Positions 36,965-45,510 of a stretch of 64,000 nt of DNA are shown here, in pieces. The position numbers and the translations under genes are program-made. This DNA is from Cypionkella psychrotolerans (GTDB lineage: Bacteria > Pseudomonadota > Alphaproteobacteria > Rhodobacterales > Rhodobacteraceae). Below the pieces are notes generated by a model. The model was given only the letters and a program-made list of their open reading frames with translations. It had not been told where the DNA came from and did not search any database. The DNA is taken from contig NZ_LGIC01000086.1 in assembly GCF_001294535.1 (NCBI RefSeq), positions 248,001-312,000 on the forward strand. The letters are read 5' to 3'. Position 1 is the stretch's first letter. Each line of letters begins with the position of its first letter.

Positions 36965-37611
36965 CCGCGCCCGCAGATTTTGCAAAGACGGGCAGGCTGT
37001 GGCTGCGCAAAGCCCTAAGCGAAGCCGATCTCACCCCCTATGACGCCATCGCGAACTGTAACCACGGCCCCGGCGCGCGGTTGGATCTGGGCGGCGGCTT
37101 TGGCGTGCAATCTGCCCTCACCCGCGCCGTAACCGCAATATTTCCCGATTTCCAAGCTGTCCGTGCCGTTGTTTTCAACAAGACCGAGGCCAACAACTGG
37201 GGTGTCCCTTGGCATCAAGACCGCCTGATCCCTGTCGCTGCACGGCACGAGATTGAGGGCTTTCACAACTGGTCGCAAAAAGCTGGCGTCTGGCATTGCG
37301 AGCCGCCCTTGGCCTTCCTCAACCAAATGCTGTTTGTGCGCCTGCACCTTGATCCCACTGATGCCGACTCCGGTCCGATGGAAATCGCCCTTGGCAGCCA
37401 TCGCGCCGGACTGATCCCCAGCGCAGCGTCCGACGCCACCTCCGCCACGCATGAAACCGAGCTTAGCACAGCTCAGCGCGGCGATATCCTGATCCTGCAC
37501 ATGCTAACCCTGCACCGCTCTCGCCCAGCGCAGCTGCCGAGCGCCCGCCGCACTCTCCGTATAGACTTCGCCAAAGCCGCCCTGCCCGCACCACTCGAGT
37601 GGGCAGCATGA
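36961..37611 (+). CDS. Phytanoyl-CoA dioxygenase (PhyH) family oxygenase
   Basis: 216 residues of the non-heme Fe(II)/2-oxoglutarate oxygenase type. The metal His-x-Asp is in VPWHQDRLIP (about residues 83-85). The distal His and cosubstrate Arg are suggested by LHMLTLHRSRPAQLPSARRTLRIDF. LFVRLHLDPTDADSGPMEIALGSHR is the usual PhyH strand block. Substrate unknown. Coupled by four-base overlaps to lptE upstream and holA downstream, so it is co-transcribed with LPS-transport and replication genes. Lipid A or fatty-acyl hydroxylation is a speculative role. Confidence 0.85.
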   Translation: MTAPADFAKTGRLWLRKALSEADLTPYDAIANCNHGPGARLDLGGGFGVQSALTRAVTAIFPDFQAVRAVVFNKTEANNWGVPWHQDRLIPVAARHEIEGFHNWSQKAGVWHCEPPLAFLNQMLFVRLHLDPTDADSGPMEIALGSHRAGLIPSAASDATSATHETELSTAQRGDILILHMLTLHRSRPAQLPSARRTLRIDFAKAALPAPLEWAA

Positions 37612-38624
37612 AACTCGCCGGGATCGAGGCCTCCCGCTACTGCGCCAAACCCGACCCCAACCGCGCGGGCCTGCTGATTTTCGGTGCCGACACCATGCGC
37701 GTGGCCCTGAAACGGCAAGAGGCCATCGCCGCATTGATTGGCCCTCAGGGCGAAGCCGAAATGCGCCTGACCCGCATCCAAGCGGGCGATCTGCGCAAAT
37801 CCCCCAGCCTTTTGACCGATGCCACCCGCGAAGCAGGCTTCTTCCCCGGCCCCCGCGTGGCTTTCCTGGAAGACGCCACCGACGGCCTCACCGCCTCTAT
37901 CGCCGCCACCCTGCAAGACTGGCGCGCGGGCGATGCGCAGATCGTAGTGACTGGGGGGAACCTGACGGGCAAATCCACCCTGAAAACCCTGTTCGAAAAA
38001 CACCTGAATGCCGTCAGCATCGGCCTCTATGACGACCCGCCCACTCGCGAAGAAATCGAAGCCGAACTCGCCAAAGCTGGCCTGAAAAACTTCGCCCCCT
38101 CCGCGATGGCCGACCTCGCCACCCTCGCCCGCGCCCTCGATCCCGGTGATTTCCGGCAAACCCTAGAGAAAATCGCGCTTTACAAATACAACGACCCGAC
38201 CCCGCTGACGCCCGAGGAAATCCACGCCCTCGCCCCCGCCACCATCGAGGCCGAGGTCGACGATCTGATCGCCGCCGCCGCCGACCAAAACGCCAATCTG
38301 ATCGGCCCGCTGCTGCGCCGCCTTGAGGGCCAAGGCATCCTGCCCGTCACCCTTTGTATCGGCGCACTCCGCCATTTCCGCAGCCTGCATATCGCCGCTT
38401 CCGACCCCGGCGGTATTTCATCGGGCATCATGAAAGCCCGCATCTTCGGCCCCCGCCGCGACTCCATGCAGCGCCAAGCCTCCAACTGGGGCATGCTGCG
38501 CCTGGAAGATGCCCTCAGCCTGCTGGTCGAAACCGACCTCACCCTACGCTCCACCTCCCGCGCCCCTGCAATGGCCGTTATGGAGCGCGCGTTGATCCGA
38601 TTGGCGATGATGAAACGCGGTTAA
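37608..38624 (+). CDS. holA: DNA polymerase III subunit delta
   Basis: 338 residues, the clamp-loader delta subunit that opens the beta clamp. N-terminal LIFGADTMRVALKRQEAIAALIG and FFPGPRVAFLEDATDGL, the mid region DPGDFRQTLEKIALYKYNDPTPLTPEEI, and the C-terminal GPLLRRLEGQGILPVTLCIGALRHFRSLH match alphaproteobacterial HolA. The start ATG 37608 overlaps the PhyH gene stop (ATGA); an upstream GTG at 37599 is less likely. Length is normal. Confidence 0.92.
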   Translation: MKLAGIEASRYCAKPDPNRAGLLIFGADTMRVALKRQEAIAALIGPQGEAEMRLTRIQAGDLRKSPSLLTDATREAGFFPGPRVAFLEDATDGLTASIAATLQDWRAGDAQIVVTGGNLTGKSTLKTLFEKHLNAVSIGLYDDPPTREEIEAELAKAGLKNFAPSAMADLATLARALDPGDFRQTLEKIALYKYNDPTPLTPEEIHALAPATIEAEVDDLIAAAADQNANLIGPLLRRLEGQGILPVTLCIGALRHFRSLHIAASDPGGISSGIMKARIFGPRRDSMQRQASNWGMLRLEDALSLLVETDLTLRSTSRAPAMAVMERALIRLAMMKRG

Positions 38625-38627
38625 CCC

Positions 38628-38702
38628 CTAAATCTATCTAAAATTGTCATCCTCTGCGCTCAAATATCCCACGGGGGTCTGGGGGTGTGAAACCCCCAGC
38701 TG
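38628..38702 (+). repeat. Dispersed intergenic repeat, family B, copy 1
   Basis: Matches 47973-48045 over about 70 bases with roughly 85-90% identity: both run TATCTAAAATT..CATCCTCTGCGC..CAAATAT.. and end GGGGTCTGGGGGTGTGAAACCCCCAGC. The 3' end contains a perfect 8-bp hairpin (CTGGGGGT with ACCCCCAG). Both copies sit just after a stop codon, on the coding strand. Confidence 0.75.
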
Positions 38703-38778
38703 CAACGCCCACCCCAAGCCAAACCTTGACCTCCCCCGCCCCACCTGCTTCAACCCAACCAAACCAATGCAGGCAGCC

Positions 38779-39117
38779 ATGGCCAAACAGCTCTCCCCGA
38801 TTGAGACCTTCCTCGTCCCCCTCACCAAACTCGCCCTTAAATACCCCGAGGTTGAGGCCGAAGTGATCTGGGCCAATGGTCCCGAATGGGAACCGCAACA
38901 AGGCACCGATGCGCTGCTAGAGGCCGAGGAAATCCCGTTCTACGCCGAGGGCCTGCTGCTGGAAGGCTTCCAGATGCACTACCAAATCCTCGCCGATACC
39001 GATGCCCCGAAAGATCCCGCGCATGTCCGGCTGTTCTTCTGGCAAACCGAAGTCCCCAGCTTGCCCACCCCCGAACTGGGTCTTGCTCTGATCGCCGAGG
39101 CAACATGGACTACCTAA
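38779..39117 (+). CDS. Conserved-looking hypothetical protein, 112 aa
   Basis: A small acidic protein (KQLSPIETFLVPLTKLALKYPEVEAEVIW, EEIPFYAEGLLLEGFQMHYQILADTD) without signal peptide, membrane segment or recognised domain. Two starts are possible (ATG 38767 and 38779); neither has a good ribosome site. The last 13 bases overlap the HPP gene start, so the two are probably coupled. Confidence 0.6.
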   Translation: MAKQLSPIETFLVPLTKLALKYPEVEAEVIWANGPEWEPQQGTDALLEAEEIPFYAEGLLLEGFQMHYQILADTDAPKDPAHVRLFFWQTEVPSLPTPELGLALIAEATWTT

Positions 39118-40193
39118 AGCACTTTTTGCACAGCCTCGGCCCCGCGATGCCTGCGCCAAAAGCCGTTGAGGCGTTGCGGGCCGGCACAGGTGCCGCCATT
39201 GGCCTCGGCCTTGCAGCGGCTCTCTTATGGCTGCTCGATCCAACCGCGAACATGATAGATCATCCACTGCTGATCGCCCCGTTTGGTGCTTCGGCTTTCC
39301 TGATCTTCGCCGTGCCGAACAGCCCGATGGCGCAACCGTGGTCGGCGGTGTTGGGCAACAGCGTCTCAGCCCTCGCCGCAATCCTTATCCTGCACGCGGG
39401 CCTGCCGGTGCTGCCCGCCGCCGCGCTTGCGGTGATGCTGGCGGTCCTCGCCATGGCCGCCTTGCGCGCCATGCACCCGCCCGGCGGTGCCGTGGCGCTT
39501 GCCACCGTGCTTTCCGCCCATCCCGACGCCTTGCCGGGCCTGCAGTATCTGCTGCTTCCGGTCGCCAGCGGCAGCCTTGCGCTTGTCGGCCTCGGTATCG
39601 CTTGGGCACACGCCACAGGTCGGCGCTACCCGTTCCGCATCGCGCCCGAGCCGACCCAGCACGGCACCAAAGACCCCGCCCCGGACCGCCGCTTCATCCC
39701 GTCGGAACAAGTGCTCGCCGCCACCCTCACCCGCCTGCGGCTCAGCGCCAACTTGGGCGTCGAAGACCTCGCCCGCCTGATCGAGACAGCCGAGACTGAG
39801 GCCAACGCCAGCCACCTCGGTCCGACCACCGCCGATCAAATGATGTCGCGCGACCTGATCCAAGTCGCCCCCGACACCCCGCTGCCCGTGCTTGCGGAAA
39901 GCTTCCGCGGCCACCGCTTCAAAACCCTGCCCGTGCGCAATCCCGATGGCAGCTTCGGCGGCCTCGTTTCGCAATCGGCTTTGGTGGGCCGCGCCGAGCC
40001 CAACCTGACCGCCCACCAGCTGATCGAGAGCGACCTGCGCAGCGCCAGCCCGCAAACGCCGCTCGCCGAACTGATCGCCCTGCTTGCCGACGGCGGCCAA
40101 CAAGCCGTGCCGGTGCTGGAGGCCAACCGCCTTGTCGGCCTGATCACCCGTTCAGATATGATCGCCCTGCTGTCCGGCCACATGCCCACTTAA
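39105..40193 (+). CDS. HPP family membrane protein with tandem CBS domains
   Basis: 362 residues. The N-terminal ~150 contain four membrane segments with the HPP signature MHPPGGAVALATVLS and the PLLIAPFGASAFLIFAVPNSPMAQP block. From about residue 240 two CBS domains follow (MMSRDLIQVAPDTPLPVLAESF, and ALLADGGQQAVPVLEANRLVGLITRSDMIALL). HPP proteins include nitrite transporters of cyanobacteria and plastids; CBS domains usually sense adenylates. The transported ligand is unknown here. ATG 39105 overlaps the preceding gene. Confidence 0.88.
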   Translation: MDYLKHFLHSLGPAMPAPKAVEALRAGTGAAIGLGLAAALLWLLDPTANMIDHPLLIAPFGASAFLIFAVPNSPMAQPWSAVLGNSVSALAAILILHAGLPVLPAAALAVMLAVLAMAALRAMHPPGGAVALATVLSAHPDALPGLQYLLLPVASGSLALVGLGIAWAHATGRRYPFRIAPEPTQHGTKDPAPDRRFIPSEQVLAATLTRLRLSANLGVEDLARLIETAETEANASHLGPTTADQMMSRDLIQVAPDTPLPVLAESFRGHRFKTLPVRNPDGSFGGLVSQSALVGRAEPNLTAHQLIESDLRSASPQTPLAELIALLADGGQQAVPVLEANRLVGLITRSDMIALLSGHMPT

Positions 40194-40212
40194 CACCCCA
40201 CGGAGACTGCAA

Positions 40213-40644
40213 ATGCCCCAAGTCTACGACACCCTGCACACCGCCTGTGCCGCCCTCGGCACCCGGCTGTTCACCGTCACCGTGCAAGACCTGAAGCTGG
40301 ACGTGGCCCGCCGCGCCTATACCTCGCATCCGGTCGAATACCCGGTATCCGGCACCAAACCGCTAACCCGCGACGGCTGGTATGACCACTGCATCACCGG
40401 CCAGCACACCTTCGTCGCCAACACCACGCCCGAATTCGCCAAGTACTTTTTCGACCACGAACTGATCTCCTCCCTCGGCCTCGGCTCCTGCATCAACATC
40501 CCGCTGGTGGAAGCCGGCCATGTCCTCGGCACCGTCAATCTGCTGGCTGAAGAACACCACTTCACCCCAGCGAAACTGGCCGCTTACGAGGCCCTCGTTG
40601 CCCAACACCACGCCGCCCTTGCCACTGAAATGGCCAAAGGCTAA
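40213..40644 (+). CDS. GAF domain protein
   Basis: 143 residues, essentially one GAF domain: TRLFTVTVQDL, ELISSLGLGSCINIPLVEAGHVLGTVNLLAEEHHFTPAKLAAYEALV. Such stand-alone proteins bind small molecules; the ligand and role are unknown. No output domain is attached. It follows the HPP/CBS gene by 19 bases and has a strong hairpin after it. Confidence 0.8.
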   Translation: MPQVYDTLHTACAALGTRLFTVTVQDLKLDVARRAYTSHPVEYPVSGTKPLTRDGWYDHCITGQHTFVANTTPEFAKYFFDHELISSLGLGSCINIPLVEAGHVLGTVNLLAEEHHFTPAKLAAYEALVAQHHAALATEMAKG

Positions 40645-40664
40645 GCCGACCCTTACTGCACACG

Positions 40665-40687
40665 GGGCGGGTGACAGCCCGCCCTAC
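40665..40687 (+). repeat. Short palindromic repeat, family C, copy 1
   Basis: A perfect 7-bp hairpin (GGGCGGG with CCCGCCC, loop TGACAG) followed by TAC, 20 bases after the GAF gene stop. It shares the pattern ..GGG(C/T)GGG(T)..ACCC(A/G)CCCTAC with copies at 42015 and 49651. It may act as a transcript end. Confidence 0.6.
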
Positions 40688-40841
40688 CCGACTTGATGCC
40701 TGCACATTTCCATCGCCTCGATCTATCGTTTGATCAAAAAACTGCCGCCGCCCCGCGATTTTCTGTTGCGAAACAGCCCCACCCCGCTACCCTGATGCCA
40801 TGACCGGGAACCCGGCTTCGCTCAATCACAGGGAGCTTTCC

Positions 40842-42008
40842 ATGACCAAAACCCATAAAGCGGCCACAACCGCAGCACTTCTCGCCAGTCTCGCCACAGC
40901 CATCACCCCCGCCTTCGCCGAGATGACCGAGGTTGGCGCCTCGGAAGGCCAAGTCAATATCGTCGCTTGGCCGGGCTATATCGAGCGCGGCGAAACCGAC
41001 AAGGCCTATGACTGGGTCACGAAATTCGAGGCCGAGTCGGGCTGTAAGGTCAACGTCAAGACCGCCAACACCTCGGATGAAATGGTCGCCTTGATGAACG
41101 AAGGCGGCTTCGATCTGGTCACCGCTTCCGGCGACGCCTCTCTGCGCCTTGTCGCGGGTAAGCGCGTGCAGGCGGTCAATACCGCCTTGATCCCGTCTTG
41201 GTCAAAAATCGACCCCCGCCTGCAAGATGCCAAATGGTTCACCGTCGATGGCGTCCACTACGGCACCCCCTATCTCTGGGGGCCGAACGTATTGATGTAT
41301 AACACCGATGTCTTCAAAGAAGCGCCGAAGTCGTGGAACATCGTGTTTGAGAAAATGGACCTGCCCGATGGCAAATCCAACGAAGGCCGGGTGCAGGCCT
41401 ATGATGGCCCGATCCATATCGCCGATGCTGCGCAATATCTGATGTTCCACAAGCCGGAACTGAAAATTACCTCGCCCTATGAGTTGAACGAAGATCAGTA
41501 CAAGGCAGCGCTCGACCTTTTGCGTGAGCAACGCAAACTGGTCAGCCGCTATTGGCACGACGCCTATATCCAGATGGACGATTTCAAGAACGAAGGCGTG
41601 GTGGCCTCCGGCTCTTGGCCGTTCCAGGTCGGCCTGCTGCAATCTGAGAAACTCCCGATCGCCTCGACCATCCCCGAAGAAGGGGCCACCGGCTGGGCCG
41701 ACACCACCATGCTCGCCGCCGATGCCGCCAACCCGAATTGCGCCTATAAATGGATGGAGCATACGCTGAACTCTAACCTGCAATCGGATCTTTCGGTCTG
41801 GTTCGGTGGCAACCCGGTGGTGCCCGCCGCCTGCACCGACAAATCGGGGATGCAGACAGCCGAGGGCTGCACCGCCAACGGTCTGGATAACTTCGACAAA
41901 ATCCGCTTCTGGACCACTCCCACCGCCAATTGCGCCCAAGGCGAAGGCGCTTGCGTGCCCTACTATCGCTGGGTGTCGGATTACATCGGCGTGATCGGCG
42001 GTCGGTAA
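40842..42008 (+). CDS. Polyamine-type ABC transporter substrate-binding protein
   Basis: A 388-residue periplasmic binding protein of the PotD/PotF group. Signal peptide ends ITPAFA then EMTEV. The mature protein opens GQVNIVAWPGYIERGE, and has YGTPYLWGPNVLMYNTDVF and WPFQVGLLQSEKLPIASTIPEEGATGW, typical for spermidine/putrescine-like ligands. ATG 40842 has GGGAG upstream. Four-gene operon in D-A-B-C order; the exact ligand (polyamine, choline-like or other) cannot be read from sequence. Two stem-loops separate it from the ATPase gene. Confidence 0.88.
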   Translation: MTKTHKAATTAALLASLATAITPAFAEMTEVGASEGQVNIVAWPGYIERGETDKAYDWVTKFEAESGCKVNVKTANTSDEMVALMNEGGFDLVTASGDASLRLVAGKRVQAVNTALIPSWSKIDPRLQDAKWFTVDGVHYGTPYLWGPNVLMYNTDVFKEAPKSWNIVFEKMDLPDGKSNEGRVQAYDGPIHIADAAQYLMFHKPELKITSPYELNEDQYKAALDLLREQRKLVSRYWHDAYIQMDDFKNEGVVASGSWPFQVGLLQSEKLPIASTIPEEGATGWADTTMLAADAANPNCAYKWMEHTLNSNLQSDLSVWFGGNPVVPAACTDKSGMQTAEGCTANGLDNFDKIRFWTTPTANCAQGEGACVPYYRWVSDYIGVIGGR

Positions 42009-42014
42009 GAAAAA

Positions 42015-42089
42015 CCAGCGGTGGGTGAAACTGCGCAAAAGCGCAGAACCACCCACCCTACACGTTTGGCAGGGGTAAATGCCCCTGCC
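42015..42089 (+). repeat. Tandem stem-loops between binding-protein and ATPase genes (includes family C, copy 2)
   Basis: First hairpin: GGTGGGT (42020-42026) with ACCCACC (42051-42057), enclosing a perfect inner stem CTGCGC-AAAA-GCGCAG. The flanks AACCAGC and CTAC match copy 3 at 49651 read on the opposite strand. Second hairpin: GGCAGGGG (42068-42075) with CCCCTGCC (42082-42089). Such structures after a binding-protein gene usually stabilise its mRNA and lower downstream expression. Confidence 0.75.
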
Positions 42090-42124
42090 GTCCCTCCCGC
42101 TCCGGCGGATAAAGGCCCATATTC

Positions 42125-43123
42125 ATGCCCGCAGCCGTAGAATTCCGCAGCGTTTCCCGCCATTTCGGCCCCGCCTCCGCCCCGATCAAAGCCGTCGATG
42201 GCGTTGATCTGACCATCGCCGAGGGCGCGTTCTTCGCCATGCTCGGGCCCTCTGGTTCCGGCAAAACCACCTGCCTGCGGCTGATCTCTGGCTTTGAATC
42301 CCCCACGGCGGGTGAAATTTGCATCTTTGGCGAAAATGTCTCGAACACCCCGCCGCATCTGCGCAACGTCAACACGGTGTTCCAAGACTACGCCCTGTTT
42401 CCGCATATGAACGTCCGCGATAACGTCGCCTACGGGTTGATGGTCAAAGGCATGGCAAAGGCCCAGCGCTATGCCAAGGCCGAGGAAATGCTCGCCCTTG
42501 TCCACCTCGACGCCTACGGTAACCGCAAACCCGGCCAACTGTCGGGCGGTCAGCGCCAACGCGTCGCCCTCGCCCGCGCTCTGGTCAATGAACCGAAAGT
42601 CCTGCTGCTCGACGAACCCCTCGGCGCTTTAGACCTGAAACTGCGCGAAGCCATGCAGGATGAACTCAAATCCCTGCAACAACGCCTCGGCATCACCTTC
42701 GTCTTCGTCACCCACGACCAACACGAAGCCCTCTCAATGGCCGATAGCCTTGCGGTGTTCAATGACGGCAAAATCGCCCAAATAGGCACCCCCGCCGAAA
42801 TCTACGCCCAACCGAAAACTCGCTTCGTCGCCGATTTCGTCGGCTCCTCCAACGTCCTGCCCCCCATGCTAACTCAGTCCCTCGGCGGCCCCGCCAAATG
42901 GTCCTCTTTGCGCCCCGAAACCCTGCATCTCGACCCCACGGGAGCCCTGCAAGGCATCGTCACCTCCCTGCGCTACCTCGGCTCCGGCCACCGCATCGCC
43001 CTCACCGCCCAAGGCCAAGACATCGCTGCCATCCTGCCCACCGGCACTCCCCTCCCCGAACCCGGCCAAGAAATCCGCCTCGGCTTCACCCCCGACGCCC
43101 TGCACATCATGGATGAAGCCTGA
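42125..43123 (+). CDS. Polyamine-type ABC transporter ATP-binding protein
   Basis: 332 residues, PotA-like. ATPase core: GPSGSGKTT (Walker A), LSGGQRQRVALARAL (signature), VLLLDEPLGALDLKLR (Walker B) and VTHDQHEALSMADSLAVFNDG. A C-terminal TOBE-type regulatory domain follows (RPETLHLDP). It energises the permeases encoded next; a 112-base gap with a large inverted repeat separates it from the first permease gene. Confidence 0.92.
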   Translation: MPAAVEFRSVSRHFGPASAPIKAVDGVDLTIAEGAFFAMLGPSGSGKTTCLRLISGFESPTAGEICIFGENVSNTPPHLRNVNTVFQDYALFPHMNVRDNVAYGLMVKGMAKAQRYAKAEEMLALVHLDAYGNRKPGQLSGGQRQRVALARALVNEPKVLLLDEPLGALDLKLREAMQDELKSLQQRLGITFVFVTHDQHEALSMADSLAVFNDGKIAQIGTPAEIYAQPKTRFVADFVGSSNVLPPMLTQSLGGPAKWSSLRPETLHLDPTGALQGIVTSLRYLGSGHRIALTAQGQDIAAILPTGTPLPEPGQEIRLGFTPDALHIMDEA

Positions 43124-43148
43124 TGCGCCGCAATTTCATATTGGCAGC

Positions 43149-43217
43149 AAATACTCCCGCCGGAGGCACCCCCCGCCAATGTGGAAGCCTCCGGCGGGAG
43201 TATTTCAAAAAGAGCAA
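43149..43217 (+). repeat. Large perfect inverted repeat inside the transporter operon (family A)
   Basis: A 19-bp perfect inverted repeat: 43149-43167 (AAATACTCCCGCCGGAGGC) pairs with 43187-43205, loop 19 bases. It is followed by CAAAAAGAGCAA, a tail shared with the solo arm at 4206-4240. It lies 19 bases before the start of the first permease gene, so it could attenuate or process the transcript. Confidence 0.85.
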
Positions 43218-43235
43218 ATCCAAGGGGGTCGCACC

Positions 43236-44168
43236 ATGACCGCCATCCTCCCCGCCAAATCCCTCGCCGACCGCCTCACCACCCTGTTCTGGCGCAAACC
43301 GAAGCTGCTGCTGGCGCTGCTGATCACCCCACCGCTGCTTTGGCTTGGAGTGATCTACCTCGGCTCCCTCGCTGCCCTGCTGCTGCAATCCTTCTATTCC
43401 ATCGACGAATTCTCCGGCATGGTGGTCCGTGAGTTCACCCTGAAAACCTATGGCGAACTGCTGCGCCCGCAAAACTACGACATCATCCTGCGCACGCTCA
43501 CGATGTCCGCCGCCGTCACAATCGGTTCAGTCATCCTCGCCTTCCCCATCGCCTACTACGCCGCGCGCTATGCCCGAGGCCGCTGGAAAGCCGTGTTCTA
43601 CCTCGGCATCATGCTGCCCTTGTGGTCGTCCTACCTCGTCAAAGTCTACGCTTGGAAACTGATCCTCGCGAAAGAGGGCATCATCACCTGGGCCGCCACA
43701 AAAACCCACACCAACTTCCTGCTCGACGCCGCGCTTGCGCTGCCCGGCATCGGCGGCAACTCGCTGTCGACCAGCTATATCGGCATGTTTCTGGTGTTCA
43801 CCTATGTCTGGCTGCCGTTCATGATCCTGCCGATGCAGGCCTCCTTAGAACGAGTCCCAACCTCAATGCTGGAGGCCTCCCAAGACCTCGGCGCAACCCG
43901 TGCGCAGACCTTCCGCACCGTGATCGTCCCCCTCGCGCTACCGGGAATCATCGCCGGATCGATCTTCACCTTTTCCCTCACCATGGGCGATTACATCATC
44001 CCGCAGATCGTCGGAAATTCCGCCAATTTCATCGGCATGGCGGTCTACCAACTGCAAGGCACCGCCGGAAATACCCCGCTTGCCGCCGCTTTCGCAGTGA
44101 TTCCGATCGTGATCATGCTGATCTACCTCAGCCTCGCCAAACGTGCCGGAGCTTTCGATGCGCTCTGA
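43236..44168 (+). CDS. Polyamine-type ABC transporter permease 1 (PotB-like)
   Basis: 310 residues with six hydrophobic segments and the binding-protein-dependent permease EAA-type loop (MLEASQDLGATRAQTFRTVIVPLALPGIIAGSIFTFSLTMGDYIIPQIVG). The preceding LPLWSSYLVKVYAWKLIL is typical of PotB. ATG 43236 is preceded by AAGGGGG. It overlaps the next permease gene by 11 bases. Confidence 0.9.
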   Translation: MTAILPAKSLADRLTTLFWRKPKLLLALLITPPLLWLGVIYLGSLAALLLQSFYSIDEFSGMVVREFTLKTYGELLRPQNYDIILRTLTMSAAVTIGSVILAFPIAYYAARYARGRWKAVFYLGIMLPLWSSYLVKVYAWKLILAKEGIITWAATKTHTNFLLDAALALPGIGGNSLSTSYIGMFLVFTYVWLPFMILPMQASLERVPTSMLEASQDLGATRAQTFRTVIVPLALPGIIAGSIFTFSLTMGDYIIPQIVGNSANFIGMAVYQLQGTAGNTPLAAAFAVIPIVIMLIYLSLAKRAGAFDAL

Positions 44169-44970
44169 CCCCAATGCCGCCCCACTCTCGCTCAAAATCG
44201 CAGCCATCGGCGGCCTGCTGTTCCTGCACCTGCCGATCCTGCTGATCTTCCTCTACGCCTTCACCACCGAGGAACGCACCTACGCTTTCCCGCCCCCCGG
44301 CGTGACCCTGAAATGGTTCGCCGCCGCTTGGGAGCGCCCGGATATCTGGCAAGCCCTGACCCTGTCACTGCAAGTCGCCACCGCCGCCACCCTGCTCGCC
44401 CTCATCCTCGGCACCCTGATCTCCGCCGCCATGGCGCAAGCGCGGTTCTTCGGGCGTGAGCAAATCTCACTCTTGATCATCCTGCCCATCGCTTTGCCCG
44501 GCGTGATCACCGGCATGTCCTTGCGCTCCGCCTTCGGCCTGATGGACATCCCGTTCTCAACCCTCACCATCATCCTCGGCCACGCCACCTTCTGCATCGT
44601 CATCGTCTACAACAACGCCGTTGCCCGCTTTCGCCGCCTGTCCGGTGGCGTGCTAGAGGCGTCAGCCGACCTCGGTGCCAACGCTTTTCAGACCTTCCGC
44701 TACATCCTACTGCCCAACCTCGGCACCGCACTCCTAGCCGGAGGCATGCTCGCCTTCGCGCTGTCGTTCGATGAAGTCATCGTCACCACCTTCACCGCAG
44801 GCCAGCAAGCGACCCTGCCGATCTGGATGCTGGAAGAATTGATCCGCCCCCGCCAACGCCCGGTCACCAACGTCGTCGCCATGGTGGTCTTCGCGGCGAC
44901 GTTCTTCCCGATCCTGCTGGCCTATTACCTGACCCGCAACGGCTCCGAGACCGCGGGCGCGGGCAAATAA
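44158..44970 (+). CDS. Polyamine-type ABC transporter permease 2 (PotC-like)
   Basis: 270 residues, six membrane segments. The EAA loop is VLEASADLGANAFQTFRYILLPNLGTALLAGGMLAFALSFDEVIVTTFTAG, closely matching PotC-type permeases. ATG 44158 lies within the end of the previous gene. It completes the D-A-B-C operon and is followed by a hairpin at 45048-45081. Confidence 0.9.
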   Translation: MRSDPNAAPLSLKIAAIGGLLFLHLPILLIFLYAFTTEERTYAFPPPGVTLKWFAAAWERPDIWQALTLSLQVATAATLLALILGTLISAAMAQARFFGREQISLLIILPIALPGVITGMSLRSAFGLMDIPFSTLTIILGHATFCIVIVYNNAVARFRRLSGGVLEASADLGANAFQTFRYILLPNLGTALLAGGMLAFALSFDEVIVTTFTAGQQATLPIWMLEELIRPRQRPVTNVVAMVVFAATFFPILLAYYLTRNGSETAGAGK

Positions 44971-45047
44971 CCCCGCCGCAATTCGGTCGAAAAGTTAAGA
45001 TATGGGGAAAATGTGGTCCTGCCGACCTCTGCGGCGCGGCCATAGCA

Positions 45048-45081
45048 CTGATGCGGTAGCCCAAAAGGCCCGCCGCATCAG
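45048..45081. terminator. Hairpin between convergent transporter and GNAT genes
   Basis: A perfect 9-bp stem (CTGATGCGG with CCGCATCAG) encloses a 16-base loop with an inner GCC/GGC pair. It lies 78 bases after the permease stop and 7 bases beyond the GNAT stop. No U-run, so termination efficiency is uncertain, but placement suits a bidirectional end. Confidence 0.55.
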
Positions 45082-45087
45082 CGCGCT

Positions 45088-45510
45088 TCAAAGCGCCATC
45101 ACCATATCGCGATGATCAATCCCGGCATCGTCATAAACCGGGCCAAACGCCTGAAACCCCAAGCCTTCATAAAACCCAAGCGCATGCATCTGCGCGCCGA
45201 GTTTGGCTTGCATCACCCCCGGTACTTCGCGAAACCGCGCCACCGCCGCCTTAATCAAAGCCGCACCAATCCCGCTGCCGCGCGCCTGTTGCAAAACACA
45301 AACCCGGCCAATCTTGCCGACCTCGCTCTGCACCAACAACCGGGCCGAGCCCACCGCCTCACCCCCGACCAAAGCCAACAGATGCAGCGCGACCTCATCG
45401 AGATCATCCACCTCATCAGCCTCTGAAACACCCTGCTCCTCGATGAACACCACCCGCCGCAGCTTCCGGCACAGCGCAATATCCCGAGTCTCAACAATCT
45501 CCAAAGTCAC
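45088..45510 (-). CDS. GNAT family N-acetyltransferase
   Basis: 140 residues of the ElaA-like GNAT type: [25 protein letters not shown] at the N-terminus and the acetyl-CoA loop [26 protein letters not shown], closing with [27 protein letters not shown]. Substrate unknown. It overlaps the dapE stop by four bases, so the two are translationally coupled. Confidence 0.88.
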   Translation of the reverse strand: MTLEIVETRDIALCRKLRRVVFIEEQGVSEADEVDDLDEVALHLLALVGGEAVGSARLLVQSEVGKIGRVCVLQQARGSGIGAALIKAAVARFREVPGVMQAKLGAQMHALGFYEGLGFQAFGPVYDDAGIDHRDMVMAL

